DNA from: RPQJ01 sp963706755
GTDB lineage: Bacteria > Pseudomonadota > Gammaproteobacteria > Steroidobacterales > Steroidobacteraceae
DNA: 64,000 nt
Direction: 5' to 3'
NCBI GenBank assembly: GCA_963706755.1
Contig: CAVPNH010000007.1
Coordinates: forward strand, 295,695-359,694
Numbering within the stretch: position 1 is the stretch's first letter; each line of letters opens with the position of its first letter. A model generated the notes under the pieces. That model did no database searches. It worked only from the letters and a program-made list of their open reading frames with translations, and was not told the origin of the DNA. A program made the position numbers and the translations under genes. Positions 37,431-47,073 of this stretch are shown here, piece by piece.

Positions 37431-38342
37431 ATGTCCGCGGAACAAGGCTCCTCGTCGAAGGCGATCCTCTACGCCTTCCTTGCGAACTTCGGTATCGCAA
37501 TCACGAAGAGCGCAGCGGCCGCGTACACCAATTCGGGCAGCATGCTCGCGGAGGCGATCCACTCCTACGCGGACTGCACGAACCAGGTCCTCCTGTTCCT
37601 CGGCCTGAAGCAGGCTGAGAAGCCGCCCACCGCGGAGCACCCGCTCGGCTACGGCAAGGAGAACTACTTCTGGAGCTTCGTGGTCGCGCTGCTGCTCTTC
37701 AGCATCGGCGGGCTCTTCTCGATCTACGAGGGCTGGCACAAGCTGAGCGAGCCGGAGGCGCTGAACCAGCCCTGGGTCGCGCTCTCGGTGCTCGGCCTCG
37801 CGATCGTGCTCGAGACCGCGAGTCTGGTCGGCTGCCTGAGGGAGATCGCCAAGCTGCGTCGCGGCCGCCCGTTCCAGGACTGGCTGCGCCACACGCGCAA
37901 CGCGGAGCTGGTCGTCGTGCTCGGCGAGGACGTCGCCGCGCTGGCCGGCCTCGCGATCGCCTTCGGGTTCGTGGCACTCGCCGCGGCAACCGGCGATACG
38001 CGCTACGACGCGGTCGGCTCGATAGTGATCGGCGCGGTGCTGATCCTGGTCGCGGCGTTCGTCGCGAAGCGCATCCGCTCGCTGCTGATCGGAAAGTCGG
38101 CGGAGCCGCAGCTCCGACGGCGCATCGACGACCTGATCGCGGCCGAACCGGCGATCGAGGCGTTGCTGAACACGATCACGCTGCAGATGGGCCCGCAGAT
38201 CGTGCTGGCGGCCAAGGTGCGGATGCGCTCGGGCATCACGATCGACGAGGCCGTGGGCCACCTGAACGTGCTGGAGCGGCGAATCAAGGAGGCACACCCC
38301 GAGGTGGGCTGGTGCTTCATCGAGCCGGACGTCAGCGACTGA
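37431..38342 (+). CDS. Cation diffusion facilitator transporter
   Basis: This 303-residue inner-membrane protein has six helices. Metal-site residues are visible in EAIHSYADCTNQ (HxxxD, helix II) and VVLGEDVAALAG (helix V), and a cytoplasmic C-terminal ferredoxin-like domain (IDEAVGHLNVLERRIKEAHP) follows. CDF proteins export Zn2+, Co2+, Fe2+ or Mn2+ in exchange for protons. The HxxxD site (His in place of Asp at the first position) is frequent in Zn/Co-type members. It is divergent from the thioredoxin lipoprotein gene. Confidence 0.85.
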   Translation: MSAEQGSSSKAILYAFLANFGIAITKSAAAAYTNSGSMLAEAIHSYADCTNQVLLFLGLKQAEKPPTAEHPLGYGKENYFWSFVVALLLFSIGGLFSIYEGWHKLSEPEALNQPWVALSVLGLAIVLETASLVGCLREIAKLRRGRPFQDWLRHTRNAELVVVLGEDVAALAGLAIAFGFVALAAATGDTRYDAVGSIVIGAVLILVAAFVAKRIRSLLIGKSAEPQLRRRIDDLIAAEPAIEALLNTITLQMGPQIVLAAKVRMRSGITIDEAVGHLNVLERRIKEAHPEVGWCFIEPDVSD

Positions 38343-38354
38343 TCGCCGTCTCCC

Positions 38355-39638
38355 TCACGCGTCCCGCTCGAGAACGATCTGGCCCGCCTTGACGACCATG
38401 CTGCAGGGGTTGAACCCGGCCCAGTAGCCGAGTTCATCCGGTGAGTCCACGGACCAGACCGCGAAGTCGGCGGCACGGCCGGGTTCGATCGAGCCGCGCT
38501 CCGACTGCAGGCCCAGCGCGCGCGCGGCGTTGCGCGTCACGCCGCGCAGCACCTCTTCGCTGGTGAGGCCGAACAACCTGCGGGCCATGTTCATCGCGAG
38601 CAGCAGCGATGCGCAGGGGGAAGTCCCGGGATTGCAGTCGCTCGCGACTGCGAGCGGCACACCGTTCGCGCGCAGGGCTGCGACGGGTGGCAGCTGCTTC
38701 TGCGCCAGCGCGTAGAAGGCCACGGGCAGCAGCACGGCGACCGTGCCCGAGCGCGCCAGTGCCGCCGCGTCGGCCTCGTTGGCGTATTCGAGGTGGTCGC
38801 AGGAGAGCGCCCCGTGGCGCGCGGCGACCAGGCTGCCGCCGACGTTGGAGAGCTGCTCCGTGTGCAGGCGCACGGGCAGGCCGAGCGCGCGCGCCGCGGC
38901 GAAGATGCGGCCACACTGCTCCGCGGAGAATGCGATGTCCTCGCAGTAGGCGTCCACCGCGTCCACCAGCCGTCGAGAAAGGGGACTGTCCCCGTTCAGG
39001 GGACTGTCCCCGGCAGCCCCGGCACCGGACCATTGCGCGGACTCGCGCGCAAGCCTCGGCAACCAGTCCTTGCAGACGACGTCCACATACTCGTCCGTGC
39101 GTCCCGCGAATTCCGGCGGCAGCGCGTGCGCGGCCAGCAGGCTGGTCGAGACGGTCACCGCGTGTTCCGACTCGAGCCTGCGCGCGACGCGCAGCATCTT
39201 CGCCTCGGATTCGAAGTCGAGCCCGTAGCCGGACTTGATCTCGACCGTCGTGACCCCCTCCTGCAGCAGCGATCGGAGGCGTGGCCCGCTTTGCTCCAGC
39301 AGTTCGTCCTCGGTCGCGGCGCGCGTGGCACGCATGGTGCCGAGGATGCCGCCGCCCTCCCGGGCAATTCCGGCATAGCTCTCGCCCGAGGTGCGGCGCG
39401 CGAACTCCGCGGCGCGCTGGCCGGCGAAGACGAGGTGCGTGTGGCAGTCGATGAGTCCCGGCGTGAGCCATCGTCCCGCAAGCTCGATCGTGCGCTCCGG
39501 GCGGACGCCGGCCGCGAGGTCGCGCTCAAGGCCCACCCACTCGATCACCGCGCCGCGCGTCAGGACCGCGCCGGGCGAGTGCACGCTTCCGGCTTCGTCG
39601 CAGGTCGCGATGCGGGCATTGCGCCAGAGAGTGAGCAT
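38355..39638 (-). CDS. hutI: Imidazolonepropionase with an in-frame repeat insertion
   Basis: It hydrolyses imidazolonepropionate, the third step of histidine degradation. It belongs to the amidohydrolase fold (LIDCHTHLVFAGQRAAEFAR; SDCNPGTSPCASLLLAMNMA). At 427 residues it is about 20 longer than usual. The excess lies between PRLARESAQ and LVDAVDAYCE and is encoded by two copies of the ggggactgtcccc palindrome, giving the peptide GDSPLNGDSPLS. Metal ligands are intact and the frame is open, so the protein may still work. It starts four bases after hutU ends. Confidence 0.88.
   Translation of the reverse strand: MLTLWRNARIATCDEAGSVHSPGAVLTRGAVIEWVGLERDLAAGVRPERTIELAGRWLTPGLIDCHTHLVFAGQRAAEFARRTSGESYAGIAREGGGILGTMRATRAATEDELLEQSGPRLRSLLQEGVTTVEIKSGYGLDFESEAKMLRVARRLESEHAVTVSTSLLAAHALPPEFAGRTDEYVDVVCKDWLPRLARESAQWSGAGAAGDSPLNGDSPLSRRLVDAVDAYCEDIAFSAEQCGRIFAAARALGLPVRLHTEQLSNVGGSLVAARHGALSCDHLEYANEADAAALARSGTVAVLLPVAFYALAQKQLPPVAALRANGVPLAVASDCNPGTSPCASLLLAMNMARRLFGLTSEEVLRGVTRNAARALGLQSERGSIEPGRAADFAVWSVDSPDELGYWAGFNPCSMVVKAGQIVLERDA
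38981..39011. repeat. Palindromic repeat pair inserted in hutI
   Basis: Two copies of ggggactgtcccc occupy 38,981-38,993 and 38,999-39,011, separated by gttca. They are identical to units of the intergenic cluster at 10.65 kb and keep the hutI frame open. Confidence 0.85.
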
Positions 39639-39641
39639 TTC

Positions 39642-41300
39642 TCAATCCAGGAACGGGAGGTTGAGGCCATGTTCGCGCGCGCAGTCGATCGCGATGTCGT
39701 AGCCGGCGTCCGCGTGGCGCATCACGCCGGAGGCCGGGTCGTTCCAGAGTACGCGCTCGATGCGCTTCGCGGCGGCGGCCGTGCCGTCGCACACGATCAC
39801 GACGCCCGCATGCTGCGAATATCCGATGCCCACGCCGCCGCCGTGGTGGATCGACACCCAGGTGGCGCCGCTCGCGGTGTTGAGCAGCGCATTCAGGAGC
39901 GGCCAGTCCGCCACTGCGTCCGAGCCGTCGCGCATCGCCTCGGTCTCGCGGTTCGGGCTCGCGACCGAGCCGGAGTCGAGGTGATCGCGACCGATGACGA
40001 CCGGCGCCTCGAGTTCCCCGCGCGCGACCATCTCGTTGAAGGCGAGCCCGAGCCGGTGACGCTGGCCAAGGCCGACCCAGCAGATGCGCGCCGGCAGTCC
40101 CTGGAACTGGATGCGGCTGCGCGCCATGTCGAGCCAGCGGTGCAGGTGGGCATCGTCGGGGATGAGTTCCTTCACGCGCTCGTCGGTGCGATAGATGTCC
40201 CTCGGGTTGCCCGAGAGCGCCGCCCAGCGGAAGGGACCCACGCCGCGGCAGAAGAGCGGGCGCACGTACGCAGGCACGAATCCGGGGAATGCGAAGGCGT
40301 CCTTCACGCCTTCGTCGAGCGCGACCTGGCGGATGTTGTTGCCGTAGTCGAAGACCGGGATGCCCCGCTTCTGGAAGGCGAGCATCGCCTCGACGTGCTT
40401 CGCCATCGAGCGCCGTGCCGCCTGTTCGACGGCGCGCGGATCGCTGGTCCGCAGCCGGTCCCACTGCTCGAGCGTCCAGCCCTCGGGCAGGTAGCCGTTC
40501 ACGGGGTCGTGCGCCGAGGTCTGGTCGGTTACGGCATCCGGACGCACGCCGCGGCGCAGGAGTTCCGGCAGCACTTCGGCCGCGTTGCCGAGCAGGCCGA
40601 CGGAGATCGGCTTCTTATCGCGCGTCGCGCGCTCGATGATTGCGAGTGCCTCGTCGAGCGTGTCGGCGCGCAGGTCCACGTAGCGCGTGTCCAGGCGCTT
40701 CTGGATCCGCTCGGGCCGGCACTCGACGGCCAGCATGGAGGCGCCCGCCATGGTGGCCGCGAGCGGCTGCGCGCCGCCCATGCCGCCGAGCCCGGCGGTC
40801 AGGATCCAGCGGCCTGCGAGGTCGCCGCCGTAATGCTGGCGGCCCATCTCGACGAAAGTCTCGTAGGTGCCCTGGACGATGCCCTGGCTGCCGATGTAGA
40901 TCCAGGAACCGGCCGTCATCTGGCCGTACATCATGAGGCCCTTGCGGTCGAGCTCGTGGAAGTGGTCCCAGGTCGCCCAGCGACCGACGAGGTTCGAGTT
41001 TGCGATCAGCACGCGCGGCGCGTCGGCGTGCGTGCGGAACACGCCGACCGGCTTTCCCGACTGCACCAGCAGCGTCTCGTCGTCGCCGAGGCTGCGCAGC
41101 TCGCGGAGGATGCGGTCGTAGCAGTCCCAGTCGCGTGCGGCGCGGCCGATGCCGCCGTAGACGACGAGGTCGTCCGGCCGCTCCGCGACCTCCGGGTCGA
41201 GGTTGTTCATGAGCATGCGCAACGGGGCCTCGGTGAGCCAGCTGCGGGCGCTCAACACGGGGCCGCGCGGGGCGCGGATGTTGCGGTGCGTGTCGTTCAT
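39642..41300 (-). CDS. hutU: Urocanate hydratase
   Basis: This is a 552-residue NAD+-dependent enzyme that converts urocanate to imidazolonepropionate. It starts MNDTHRNIRAPRG, and the Gly-rich NAD site WILTAGLGGMGGAQPLAATM is clear. The active-site region includes CRGVGPFRWAALSGNPRD and the late motif IHHGGGVGIGYSQHAG. Full length and intact. It is followed by hutI with a three-base gap, so the two are an operon; hutH (histidase) is not in the window. Confidence 0.93.
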   Translation of the reverse strand: MNDTHRNIRAPRGPVLSARSWLTEAPLRMLMNNLDPEVAERPDDLVVYGGIGRAARDWDCYDRILRELRSLGDDETLLVQSGKPVGVFRTHADAPRVLIANSNLVGRWATWDHFHELDRKGLMMYGQMTAGSWIYIGSQGIVQGTYETFVEMGRQHYGGDLAGRWILTAGLGGMGGAQPLAATMAGASMLAVECRPERIQKRLDTRYVDLRADTLDEALAIIERATRDKKPISVGLLGNAAEVLPELLRRGVRPDAVTDQTSAHDPVNGYLPEGWTLEQWDRLRTSDPRAVEQAARRSMAKHVEAMLAFQKRGIPVFDYGNNIRQVALDEGVKDAFAFPGFVPAYVRPLFCRGVGPFRWAALSGNPRDIYRTDERVKELIPDDAHLHRWLDMARSRIQFQGLPARICWVGLGQRHRLGLAFNEMVARGELEAPVVIGRDHLDSGSVASPNRETEAMRDGSDAVADWPLLNALLNTASGATWVSIHHGGGVGIGYSQHAGVVIVCDGTAAAAKRIERVLWNDPASGVMRHADAGYDIAIDCAREHGLNLPFLD

Positions 41301-41343
41301 GCGGGACTCATGCAGTGATTGCCGGAACAGCGGTCCGTCGCGC

Positions 41344-42713
41344 TCAGGACGACTGCACGCGCGGTGTGAGCTTGCGATAGAGGAGCAGCGTGGCAAGGAG
41401 GCCGAGGCACAGGAGCGCGATGAGCCACGCCACGCGGACGAAGAAATAGTCCACCAGCGAGCGGCCCTGTGACGCGCCTGCATCGAGCGCGGCGCCGAGC
41501 CGCGGGGCCTGCGTGCCGGCCGAGCCGAGCAACTGGTCGAGCTGCGGCGGCGGCGCGGGCGATCTCCGCGGCGGCCTGCGTGTACTCCGTGACGTCGAAG
41601 GGCTTGCCCGTGTCCGGCTCGCCCGGTTTCTTCTGGAAGCGTGCGACCAGCGCGTCGATCGAGCGTGTCGTCCGGTCCACCTCGGTCGCCGCGGTGCTTC
41701 CGGCCTCGAGCGCGCCACGCAATTCGACCAGCACCGGCTGCAGGCTCGCGGCCTGCGCCACCAGCGTGTCGTTCAACTGCCGCATCAGCGCTTCGCGCTC
41801 GGCCGCAATCGTGCCCGGGAACGCCTCTGCGACTGCCGCGAATCTCGCGGCGGAGGAGGTCAAGCTCGCGGTCTGCTGCTGCAGCTTCTGCGACTCCGGG
41901 ACCGGCCGCGAGGCGGTTCACGGAGCGGTCGAGCTGCAGGTCGAAGATGATCGGCACGCGCTGCGCGTAATAGAGCGCCCGTTCTGCGAGCAGCCTCGAC
42001 TGCTCGACCTGCCGCACTGCCGGGTCGAGCCCGGCCATCGGGTCCAGGCCCACGAACCCCATCAGGCTGCTGGGCATCGTGACCTTGCTCTTGCCGCTCG
42101 CCGTCGGCGCCTCGGTTACGAATTCCTGGAACCGCACGAACGGCGCGATCTTGCTGTCCGGGTGCTTTTCCCGCCACTCCGCCAGCACGCGGCGCAGGTC
42201 GGCTTGCTGGTTGGGCGTCAGGATCCCCGCTGCCAGCTCCCAGGCGGCGCTCTCGAGTTCGCGATGCACGGCGAGCACATTGGCCGCCTGGTCCGGAAAG
42301 CGCTCCGGTCCGATCTGCTCGATGATCATCCGGCTCAGGGTGGCCAGCGTCACGAGGTCCAGGCAGCCGAGATACGCGTTATCGGCGGAAGCGTCGGTGT
42401 AGGCGGCATTGGCCTCGGCCAGCAGCCATCCCGAGAGCGCATAGCGCTGCTGCGAGTCGGCCTCGGCCATTTCGAGTCGCCGCGTGGCTTCCATGAGCGT
42501 GCCGACGTACACGTCGGCATAGCGCATGTTGCGGGCCTGCAGTTGCAGGAGGTGGGTCGCCGTGGCCTCGTCCTTGCGGCTCTCGGGGAACAGGCCGCGT
42601 ATCGACTGGCAGCCGGCGAGGGCCAGGGCGGCGACGGCGAGCGCGGACGCGAGGAGGCCCCGCACCGGGTGGCGGCGCCCGTCCTCGCGCCGGTCGTTGG
42701 ATCGCTTTGGCAT
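41344..42713 (-). CDS. Lipoprotein with C-terminal membrane helix (two frameshifts)
   Basis: The start MPKRSNDRREDGRR leads into a lipobox (AVAALALAGCQS). A helical periplasmic domain (MRYADVYVGTLMEATRRLEM; WELAAGILTPNQQADLRRVL), a long coiled coil (LQPVLVELRGALEAGSTAAT) and a final helix (VAWLIALLCLGLLATLLLYR) follow. Frame changes near 41,905 and 41,545 are needed to join the parts into about 455 residues. I recognise no family; the order suggests an envelope sensor or tether. It lies upstream of hutU on the same strand with a 43-base gap. Confidence 0.55.
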
Positions 42714-42891
42714 CCGCGAAGTATGGTTGGGCCTCGCGCCGAAGCAAGGGGGAGGCGCCGCCTGGCGGCACCCGGTGCCCAGGGACTCGCGTTGCGCCTA
42801 GAATCCGCTGGCGCCCAAGGTTGGCGCCCCGTCAAACCCCCGTCCGGATGCTCGTGAGTCGACGCCGGGCCCGCATCGAACCGGAGGCCAC

Positions 42892-43104
42892 GTGATCCGC
42901 TGGATCGTCATACTCTCGCTGCTGCAGGTCGTCCCCTTCTGGCGAATCTTCGGGCGCATGGGCCTGCCGCCCTGGCTCTCGATCATGGCGTCGCTGCCGC
43001 TCGTGAACCTGGTCGTGCTCTATTTCGTCGCCATGACCCCCTGGCCAAGGGAAACGGCCTGGAAACAGCCGCTTCCGGGGCCCGGTCCCGACGCGCAGTT
43101 CTGA
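42892..43104 (+). CDS. Small membrane protein
   Basis: This encodes 70 residues from a GTG start with GGAGG four bases upstream. Two hydrophobic segments (WIVILSLLQVVPFWRIFGRM; LVNLVVLYFVAMTPWPRE) suggest an inner-membrane protein. The sequence looks like conserved small proteins of unknown function seen in gammaproteobacteria. It is divergent from the lipoprotein gene. Confidence 0.65.
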   Translation: MIRWIVILSLLQVVPFWRIFGRMGLPPWLSIMASLPLVNLVVLYFVAMTPWPRETAWKQPLPGPGPDAQF

Positions 43105-43187
43105 CGGGTCGTTGTCGCGGCCCCCGGCCTCGGGTACCGTGTCGGCCCCCGGATCCCGAGGATCCGACCGTCACCGAGGAATGACCC

Positions 43188-43589
43188 ATGGCCGGCCCGA
43201 GCAACGCACCCGAACCGAAGATGGATTCGAAGGATCTCTACCGCGAGGACATCTACTCCGACCGGCGCGTGGGCACCATCCGCGTCATGACGCCCGTGAA
43301 GCCGGACGGCACGCCCGACTCGACGCGGCCGACGTCCTTCGTGGGCCAGGCGCAGATCATGACGCCCGCGGGCGCGCTGCCGCTCAGCTTCGAGATCGAC
43401 GCGAAGACGCTGGCCGAGGCATGCGAAGGCTTCGCCGAGGGCGCAAAGCTCGCCTTCGAAGAGACGATGAAGGAGTTGCAGGAAATGCGCCGCCAGCAGG
43501 CCTCGTCCATCGTGATCCCGGACGCGGGGGCGGCCTCGGCGCTCGCGGGCCAGGGCGGCCCGCCGCGAGGGAAGATCCAGTTCCCGTGA
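43188..43589 (+). CDS. Conserved cytoplasmic protein of unknown function
   Basis: This encodes 133 residues with a hydrophilic, acidic N-terminus (KDLYREDIYSDRRVGTIRVM), a beta-rich core (TSFVGQAQIMTPAGALPLSF) and a charged helix (FAEGAKLAFEETMKELQEMR). No catalytic motif is visible. I know it only as a conserved hypothetical of proteobacteria. A good ribosome site (GAGGA) precedes the ATG. Confidence 0.65.
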   Translation: MAGPSNAPEPKMDSKDLYREDIYSDRRVGTIRVMTPVKPDGTPDSTRPTSFVGQAQIMTPAGALPLSFEIDAKTLAEACEGFAEGAKLAFEETMKELQEMRRQQASSIVIPDAGAASALAGQGGPPRGKIQFP

Positions 43590-43637
43590 CGGTCGGCGGC
43601 CGCACCTGTCGGCCAGTAATCATCAAGGTGCCCTGAA

Positions 43638-43988
43638 GTGACCGACTCGCTCGCTCGATTGCGCAGCGCATTGCGCGAGTTCGCCAAGGCCCGCGACTGG
43701 GACCAGTTCCACTCGCCGCGCAATCTCGCCACCGCGCTGTCGGTCGAGGCAGCGGAACTCCTCGAGCCGTTCCAGTGGCTGACGGACGAGCAGAGCCGGA
43801 ATCTGTCGCCCGCGGCGCGCGCGGCGGTGGAGCAGGAAATCGCCGACGTGCTCCTGTACCTCGTGAGGCTTGCGGACAAGCTCGGCGTGGACCTCGAGCA
43901 GGCGGCATTCGCGAAGATTGCGCGGAACGAAGGGAAATACCCGGTCGAGAAGGCGCGCGGGTCGAGCAGGAAGTACGACGAGCTGTAG
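43638..43988 (+). CDS. MazG-like nucleotide pyrophosphohydrolase
   Basis: This encodes 116 residues from a GTG start. It matches the small MazG/dCTPase group: FHSPRNLATALSVEAAELLE with the first EExxE-type metal site, then EQEIADVLLYLVRLADKLGV with the second ExxD site. It would cleave nucleoside triphosphates to monophosphates and pyrophosphate, probably for nucleotide-pool cleaning. Confidence 0.85.
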   Translation: MTDSLARLRSALREFAKARDWDQFHSPRNLATALSVEAAELLEPFQWLTDEQSRNLSPAARAAVEQEIADVLLYLVRLADKLGVDLEQAAFAKIARNEGKYPVEKARGSSRKYDEL

Positions 43989-44067
43989 CCTCCGGGTTGC
44001 CGCCACCGCCGCGATGCCTCACATTGCCGGCTGACTGCAGCCAGTGGACCAGCCCGAGGAGCCCACC

Positions 44068-44916
44068 ATGTCCGGCCGTTACTCCCGCAGCCTCGAACTC
44101 GCCAAAGCCTCCTTCGCCGTCGTACGCGCAGACAAGGAATTGCTTCTGCTGCCCGTCATGTCGGTGTTCGCGCTGCTGCTCATCCTGGCCAGCCTCGCGG
44201 TCCCGGTGGCCATGCTGGGTGGCTTCAGTGCCGGTGCCGCCGAGGGCGGCAGTCCCGCTTCGCTTGCTGGCGCGCTCGCCTTCTATGTCGCGAGCTACTT
44301 CGTGGCGCTGTTCTTCAACGCCGCACTGGTGGGCGCGGCGATGATCCGCATGGACGGCGGCAATCCGACGCTGGGCGACGGCCTCAGGATCGCGTGGGCC
44401 CGCAAGGGCCGCATCCTCGGTTACGCGCTCATCGCCGCGACCGTGGGGCTGGTGCTGCGCATGATCGAGGAGCGCGTCGGCTGGCTCGGCGCGCTCGTGG
44501 TGAAGCTCGTCGGCGCGGCCTGGGCCGTCGCGACCTTCCTCGCAGTCCCGGTGCTGGTAACGCGCGACGTCGGTCCGCTGACCGCGGTCAAGGAGAGCGC
44601 GGAGCTGCTGCGCGAGACATGGGGCGAGAACATGATCGGTAACTTCGGCCTCGGCCTCGTGTTCGCCGTCATGTATTTCACGTGGCTGCTGGCATGCGGC
44701 GTGGCGATCTACCTGGCCGCGCAGACCGGTGTCGTCGTGCTGATGGGCGCGCTGCTTCTCGTCGGCGTCGTCGTGCTGCTGCTGCTCGCGGCGCTGCAGG
44801 CGACCATGCAGGGCGTGTACGCGGCGGCGCTCTATCGCTACGCAACGCAACCGGGCGACGCGGTGCCGGGTTTTGCTCCGGAACTGATGCGCAACGCCTT
44901 CCGCGCGAAGGCCTGA
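44068..44916 (+). CDS. DUF6159-like multi-pass membrane protein
   Basis: From ATG 44,068, preceded by GAGGAG at good spacing, it gives 282 residues with about six membrane helices (LLLLPVMSVFALLLILASLA; YFVALFFNAALVGAAMIRMD; FLAVPVLVTRDVGPLTAVKE). The VVRADKELLLLP opening and PVLVTRDVGPLTAVKESAEL segment are typical of the DUF6159 group. Function is unknown. An ATG at 44,044 is less likely because the Shine-Dalgarno sequence lies downstream of it. Confidence 0.75.
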   Translation: MSGRYSRSLELAKASFAVVRADKELLLLPVMSVFALLLILASLAVPVAMLGGFSAGAAEGGSPASLAGALAFYVASYFVALFFNAALVGAAMIRMDGGNPTLGDGLRIAWARKGRILGYALIAATVGLVLRMIEERVGWLGALVVKLVGAAWAVATFLAVPVLVTRDVGPLTAVKESAELLRETWGENMIGNFGLGLVFAVMYFTWLLACGVAIYLAAQTGVVVLMGALLLVGVVVLLLLAALQATMQGVYAAALYRYATQPGDAVPGFAPELMRNAFRAKA

Positions 44917-44986
44917 ACCCGGGAGCGAGCCGGCGTGCACGCCACGGGCCAGGCCCGCGCTCCGTTCCCGCTGGGGCAGGCGGCTG

Positions 44987-47032
44987 CTACAGCCTCGCGG
45001 CCAGCCGCGAACCCTGGTCGATCGCCCGCTTCGCGTCGAGTTCCGCGGCGACGTCCGCGCCGCCGATCAGGTGCACACTGATGCCCGCGGCGCGCAGCGG
45101 GCCCTCGAGGTCGCGCAGCGGCTCCTGTCCCGCGCACAGCACGACCGTATCCACTTCGAGCAGCATCGGATTCTCGTGCGCTTCGCCGAAGGAGAGGTGC
45201 AGCCCGCGTCCGTCGACGCGCTCGTAGTTGACGCCGCCGATCATCGTTACGCGCTTCGCCTTGATCGCGGCACGGTGGATCCAGCCCGTGGTCTTGCCCA
45301 GGCCCTTGCCGAGCGGCGCGGCCTTGCGCTGCAGTAGATGCACCTCCCTGGCAGCGGGCGTGATCCGCCGGGGGGCGAGCCCGCCGCGCGTGACGCCGGG
45401 ATCACCCACGCCCCACTCGGCCATCCACGCCGCGAGGTCGAGCGCGGTCGAGTGACCATCGCTCACCAGGAATTCCGCGACGTCGAAGCCTATTCCCCCG
45501 GCGCCCACGATCGCGACGCGCGGGCCGACCGGTCGTCCGCGAGCGAGCACGTCCACGTACGAAAGCACGCGCCCGGCGCGGCCCTGCTCATCGGCCCCGT
45601 CGATGTGTGGATCGCGCGGCGTGACGCCCGACGCGATCACGACTTCGTCGTAAGCACCGGCGATCAGCTGTTCCGCGGTCGCGCGCGTGCCGAGCCTGAG
45701 CGTGACGCCGGTGACTTCAATGCGCCGCGCGAAGTAACGCAGCGTCTCGTGGAATTCCTCCTTGCCCGGGACTCGCTTCGCGAGGTTGAACTGTCCGCCG
45801 ATCTCGCCGGCCGCCTCGAAGAGTTCCACCCGGTGTCCGCGCTCCGCGAGCACGGTGGCGCAGGCGAGGCCGGCCGGACCGGCGCCCACGACCGCGATGC
45901 GTTTCACGGCAGCAGCCGGAGCGTAGACCAGCTCGGTCTCGTGGCCGGCCCTCGGGTTCACCAGGCAGGAGGCGATGCGGCGCTGGAACACATGGTCGAG
46001 GCAGGCCTGGTTGCAGGCGATGCAGGTGTTGATCTCGTCCGCGCGCCCGCTGGCTGCCTTGGCCACGAACTCCGGGTCGGCGAGCAGCGGTCGCGCCATC
46101 GAGACCATGTCGGCGCAGCCGTCGGCCAGCACCTGCTCCGCGACCTCGGGGGTGTTGATCCGGTTGGTGGCGCAGAGTGGGATGCCCACCTCGCCGCGGA
46201 GCTTCTTCGTCACCCAGGCGAATGCCGCGCGCGGCACGGAGGTCGCGATGGTCGGCACGCGTGCCTCGTGCCAGCCGATGCCGGTGTTGATGATGGTCGC
46301 GCCGGCGCGCTCGATCGCCTTCGCGAGCTCCACCACTTCATCCCAGCTGCTGCCGTCGGGGACGAGGTCCAGCATCGAGAGCCGGTAGACGATGATGAAG
46401 TCGCGCCCGACGGCCGCGCGCGTGCGCCCGACGATTTCGACCGGAAGCCGCATTCGGTTCGCGTAGCTGCCACCCCAGTCGTCGCTGCGGCGGTTCGTGT
46501 GGGCCGCGATGAACTGGTTGATGAAATAGCCCTCGGAGCCCATCACCTCGACACCGTCGTAACCCGCCTCGCGCGCGAGCGCGGCGCAGCGCACGAAGGC
46601 GCGGATCTGCCGCTCGATGCCGCGCGCCGTGAGGGCCCGGGGAGTGAAGGGCGTGATCGGTGACTTGAGGCGCGAGGGCGCGACCGCGAGCGGATGGTAA
46701 CCGTAGCGGCCGGTGTGCAGGATCTGCAGCGCGATGTGGCCGCCCGCGGCGTGTACGGCCGCGGTGATCGGCCGGTGCTTCGCCGCCGCGGCGCGCGTCG
46801 CCAGGCGCCCGCCGAAAGGCGAGGTCCAGCCCTCGATGTTCGGGGCGAATCCGCCGGTGACGATCAGGCCCACGCCGCCGCGTGCCCGCTCGGCGAAGTA
46901 CTCGACGAGGCGCGGGAAGTGCCGCGGATGATCCTCGAGGCCCGTGTGCATCGAGCCCATGAGCACGCGGTTGCGCAGCCTCGTGTAACCGAGGTCCAGC
47001 GGCGCGAGCAGGTGAGGGTAATGATCGGCCAA
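44987..47032 (-). CDS. fadH: NADPH-dependent 2,4-dienoyl-CoA reductase
   Basis: This 681-residue flavoprotein has an Old-Yellow-Enzyme TIM barrel (PHLLAPLDLGYTRLRNRVLM; EGYFINQFIAAHTNRRSDDW), a [4Fe-4S] motif CIACNQACLDHVFQRRIASC, and FAD/NADPH domains (VVGAGPAGLACATVLAERGH; AIVGAGGIGFDVAEFL). It reduces the double bonds of polyunsaturated acyl-CoAs for beta-oxidation. The start codon is TTG at 47,032. All domains are intact, and it is one of the largest unbroken genes of the left part. Confidence 0.92.
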   Translation of the reverse strand: MADHYPHLLAPLDLGYTRLRNRVLMGSMHTGLEDHPRHFPRLVEYFAERARGGVGLIVTGGFAPNIEGWTSPFGGRLATRAAAAKHRPITAAVHAAGGHIALQILHTGRYGYHPLAVAPSRLKSPITPFTPRALTARGIERQIRAFVRCAALAREAGYDGVEVMGSEGYFINQFIAAHTNRRSDDWGGSYANRMRLPVEIVGRTRAAVGRDFIIVYRLSMLDLVPDGSSWDEVVELAKAIERAGATIINTGIGWHEARVPTIATSVPRAAFAWVTKKLRGEVGIPLCATNRINTPEVAEQVLADGCADMVSMARPLLADPEFVAKAASGRADEINTCIACNQACLDHVFQRRIASCLVNPRAGHETELVYAPAAAVKRIAVVGAGPAGLACATVLAERGHRVELFEAAGEIGGQFNLAKRVPGKEEFHETLRYFARRIEVTGVTLRLGTRATAEQLIAGAYDEVVIASGVTPRDPHIDGADEQGRAGRVLSYVDVLARGRPVGPRVAIVGAGGIGFDVAEFLVSDGHSTALDLAAWMAEWGVGDPGVTRGGLAPRRITPAAREVHLLQRKAAPLGKGLGKTTGWIHRAAIKAKRVTMIGGVNYERVDGRGLHLSFGEAHENPMLLEVDTVVLCAGQEPLRDLEGPLRAAGISVHLIGGADVAAELDAKRAIDQGSRLAARL

Positions 47033-47073
47033 GCGGGACCGGTGCGGATCGGCTCAGGTGGGGCCGGACTGGG

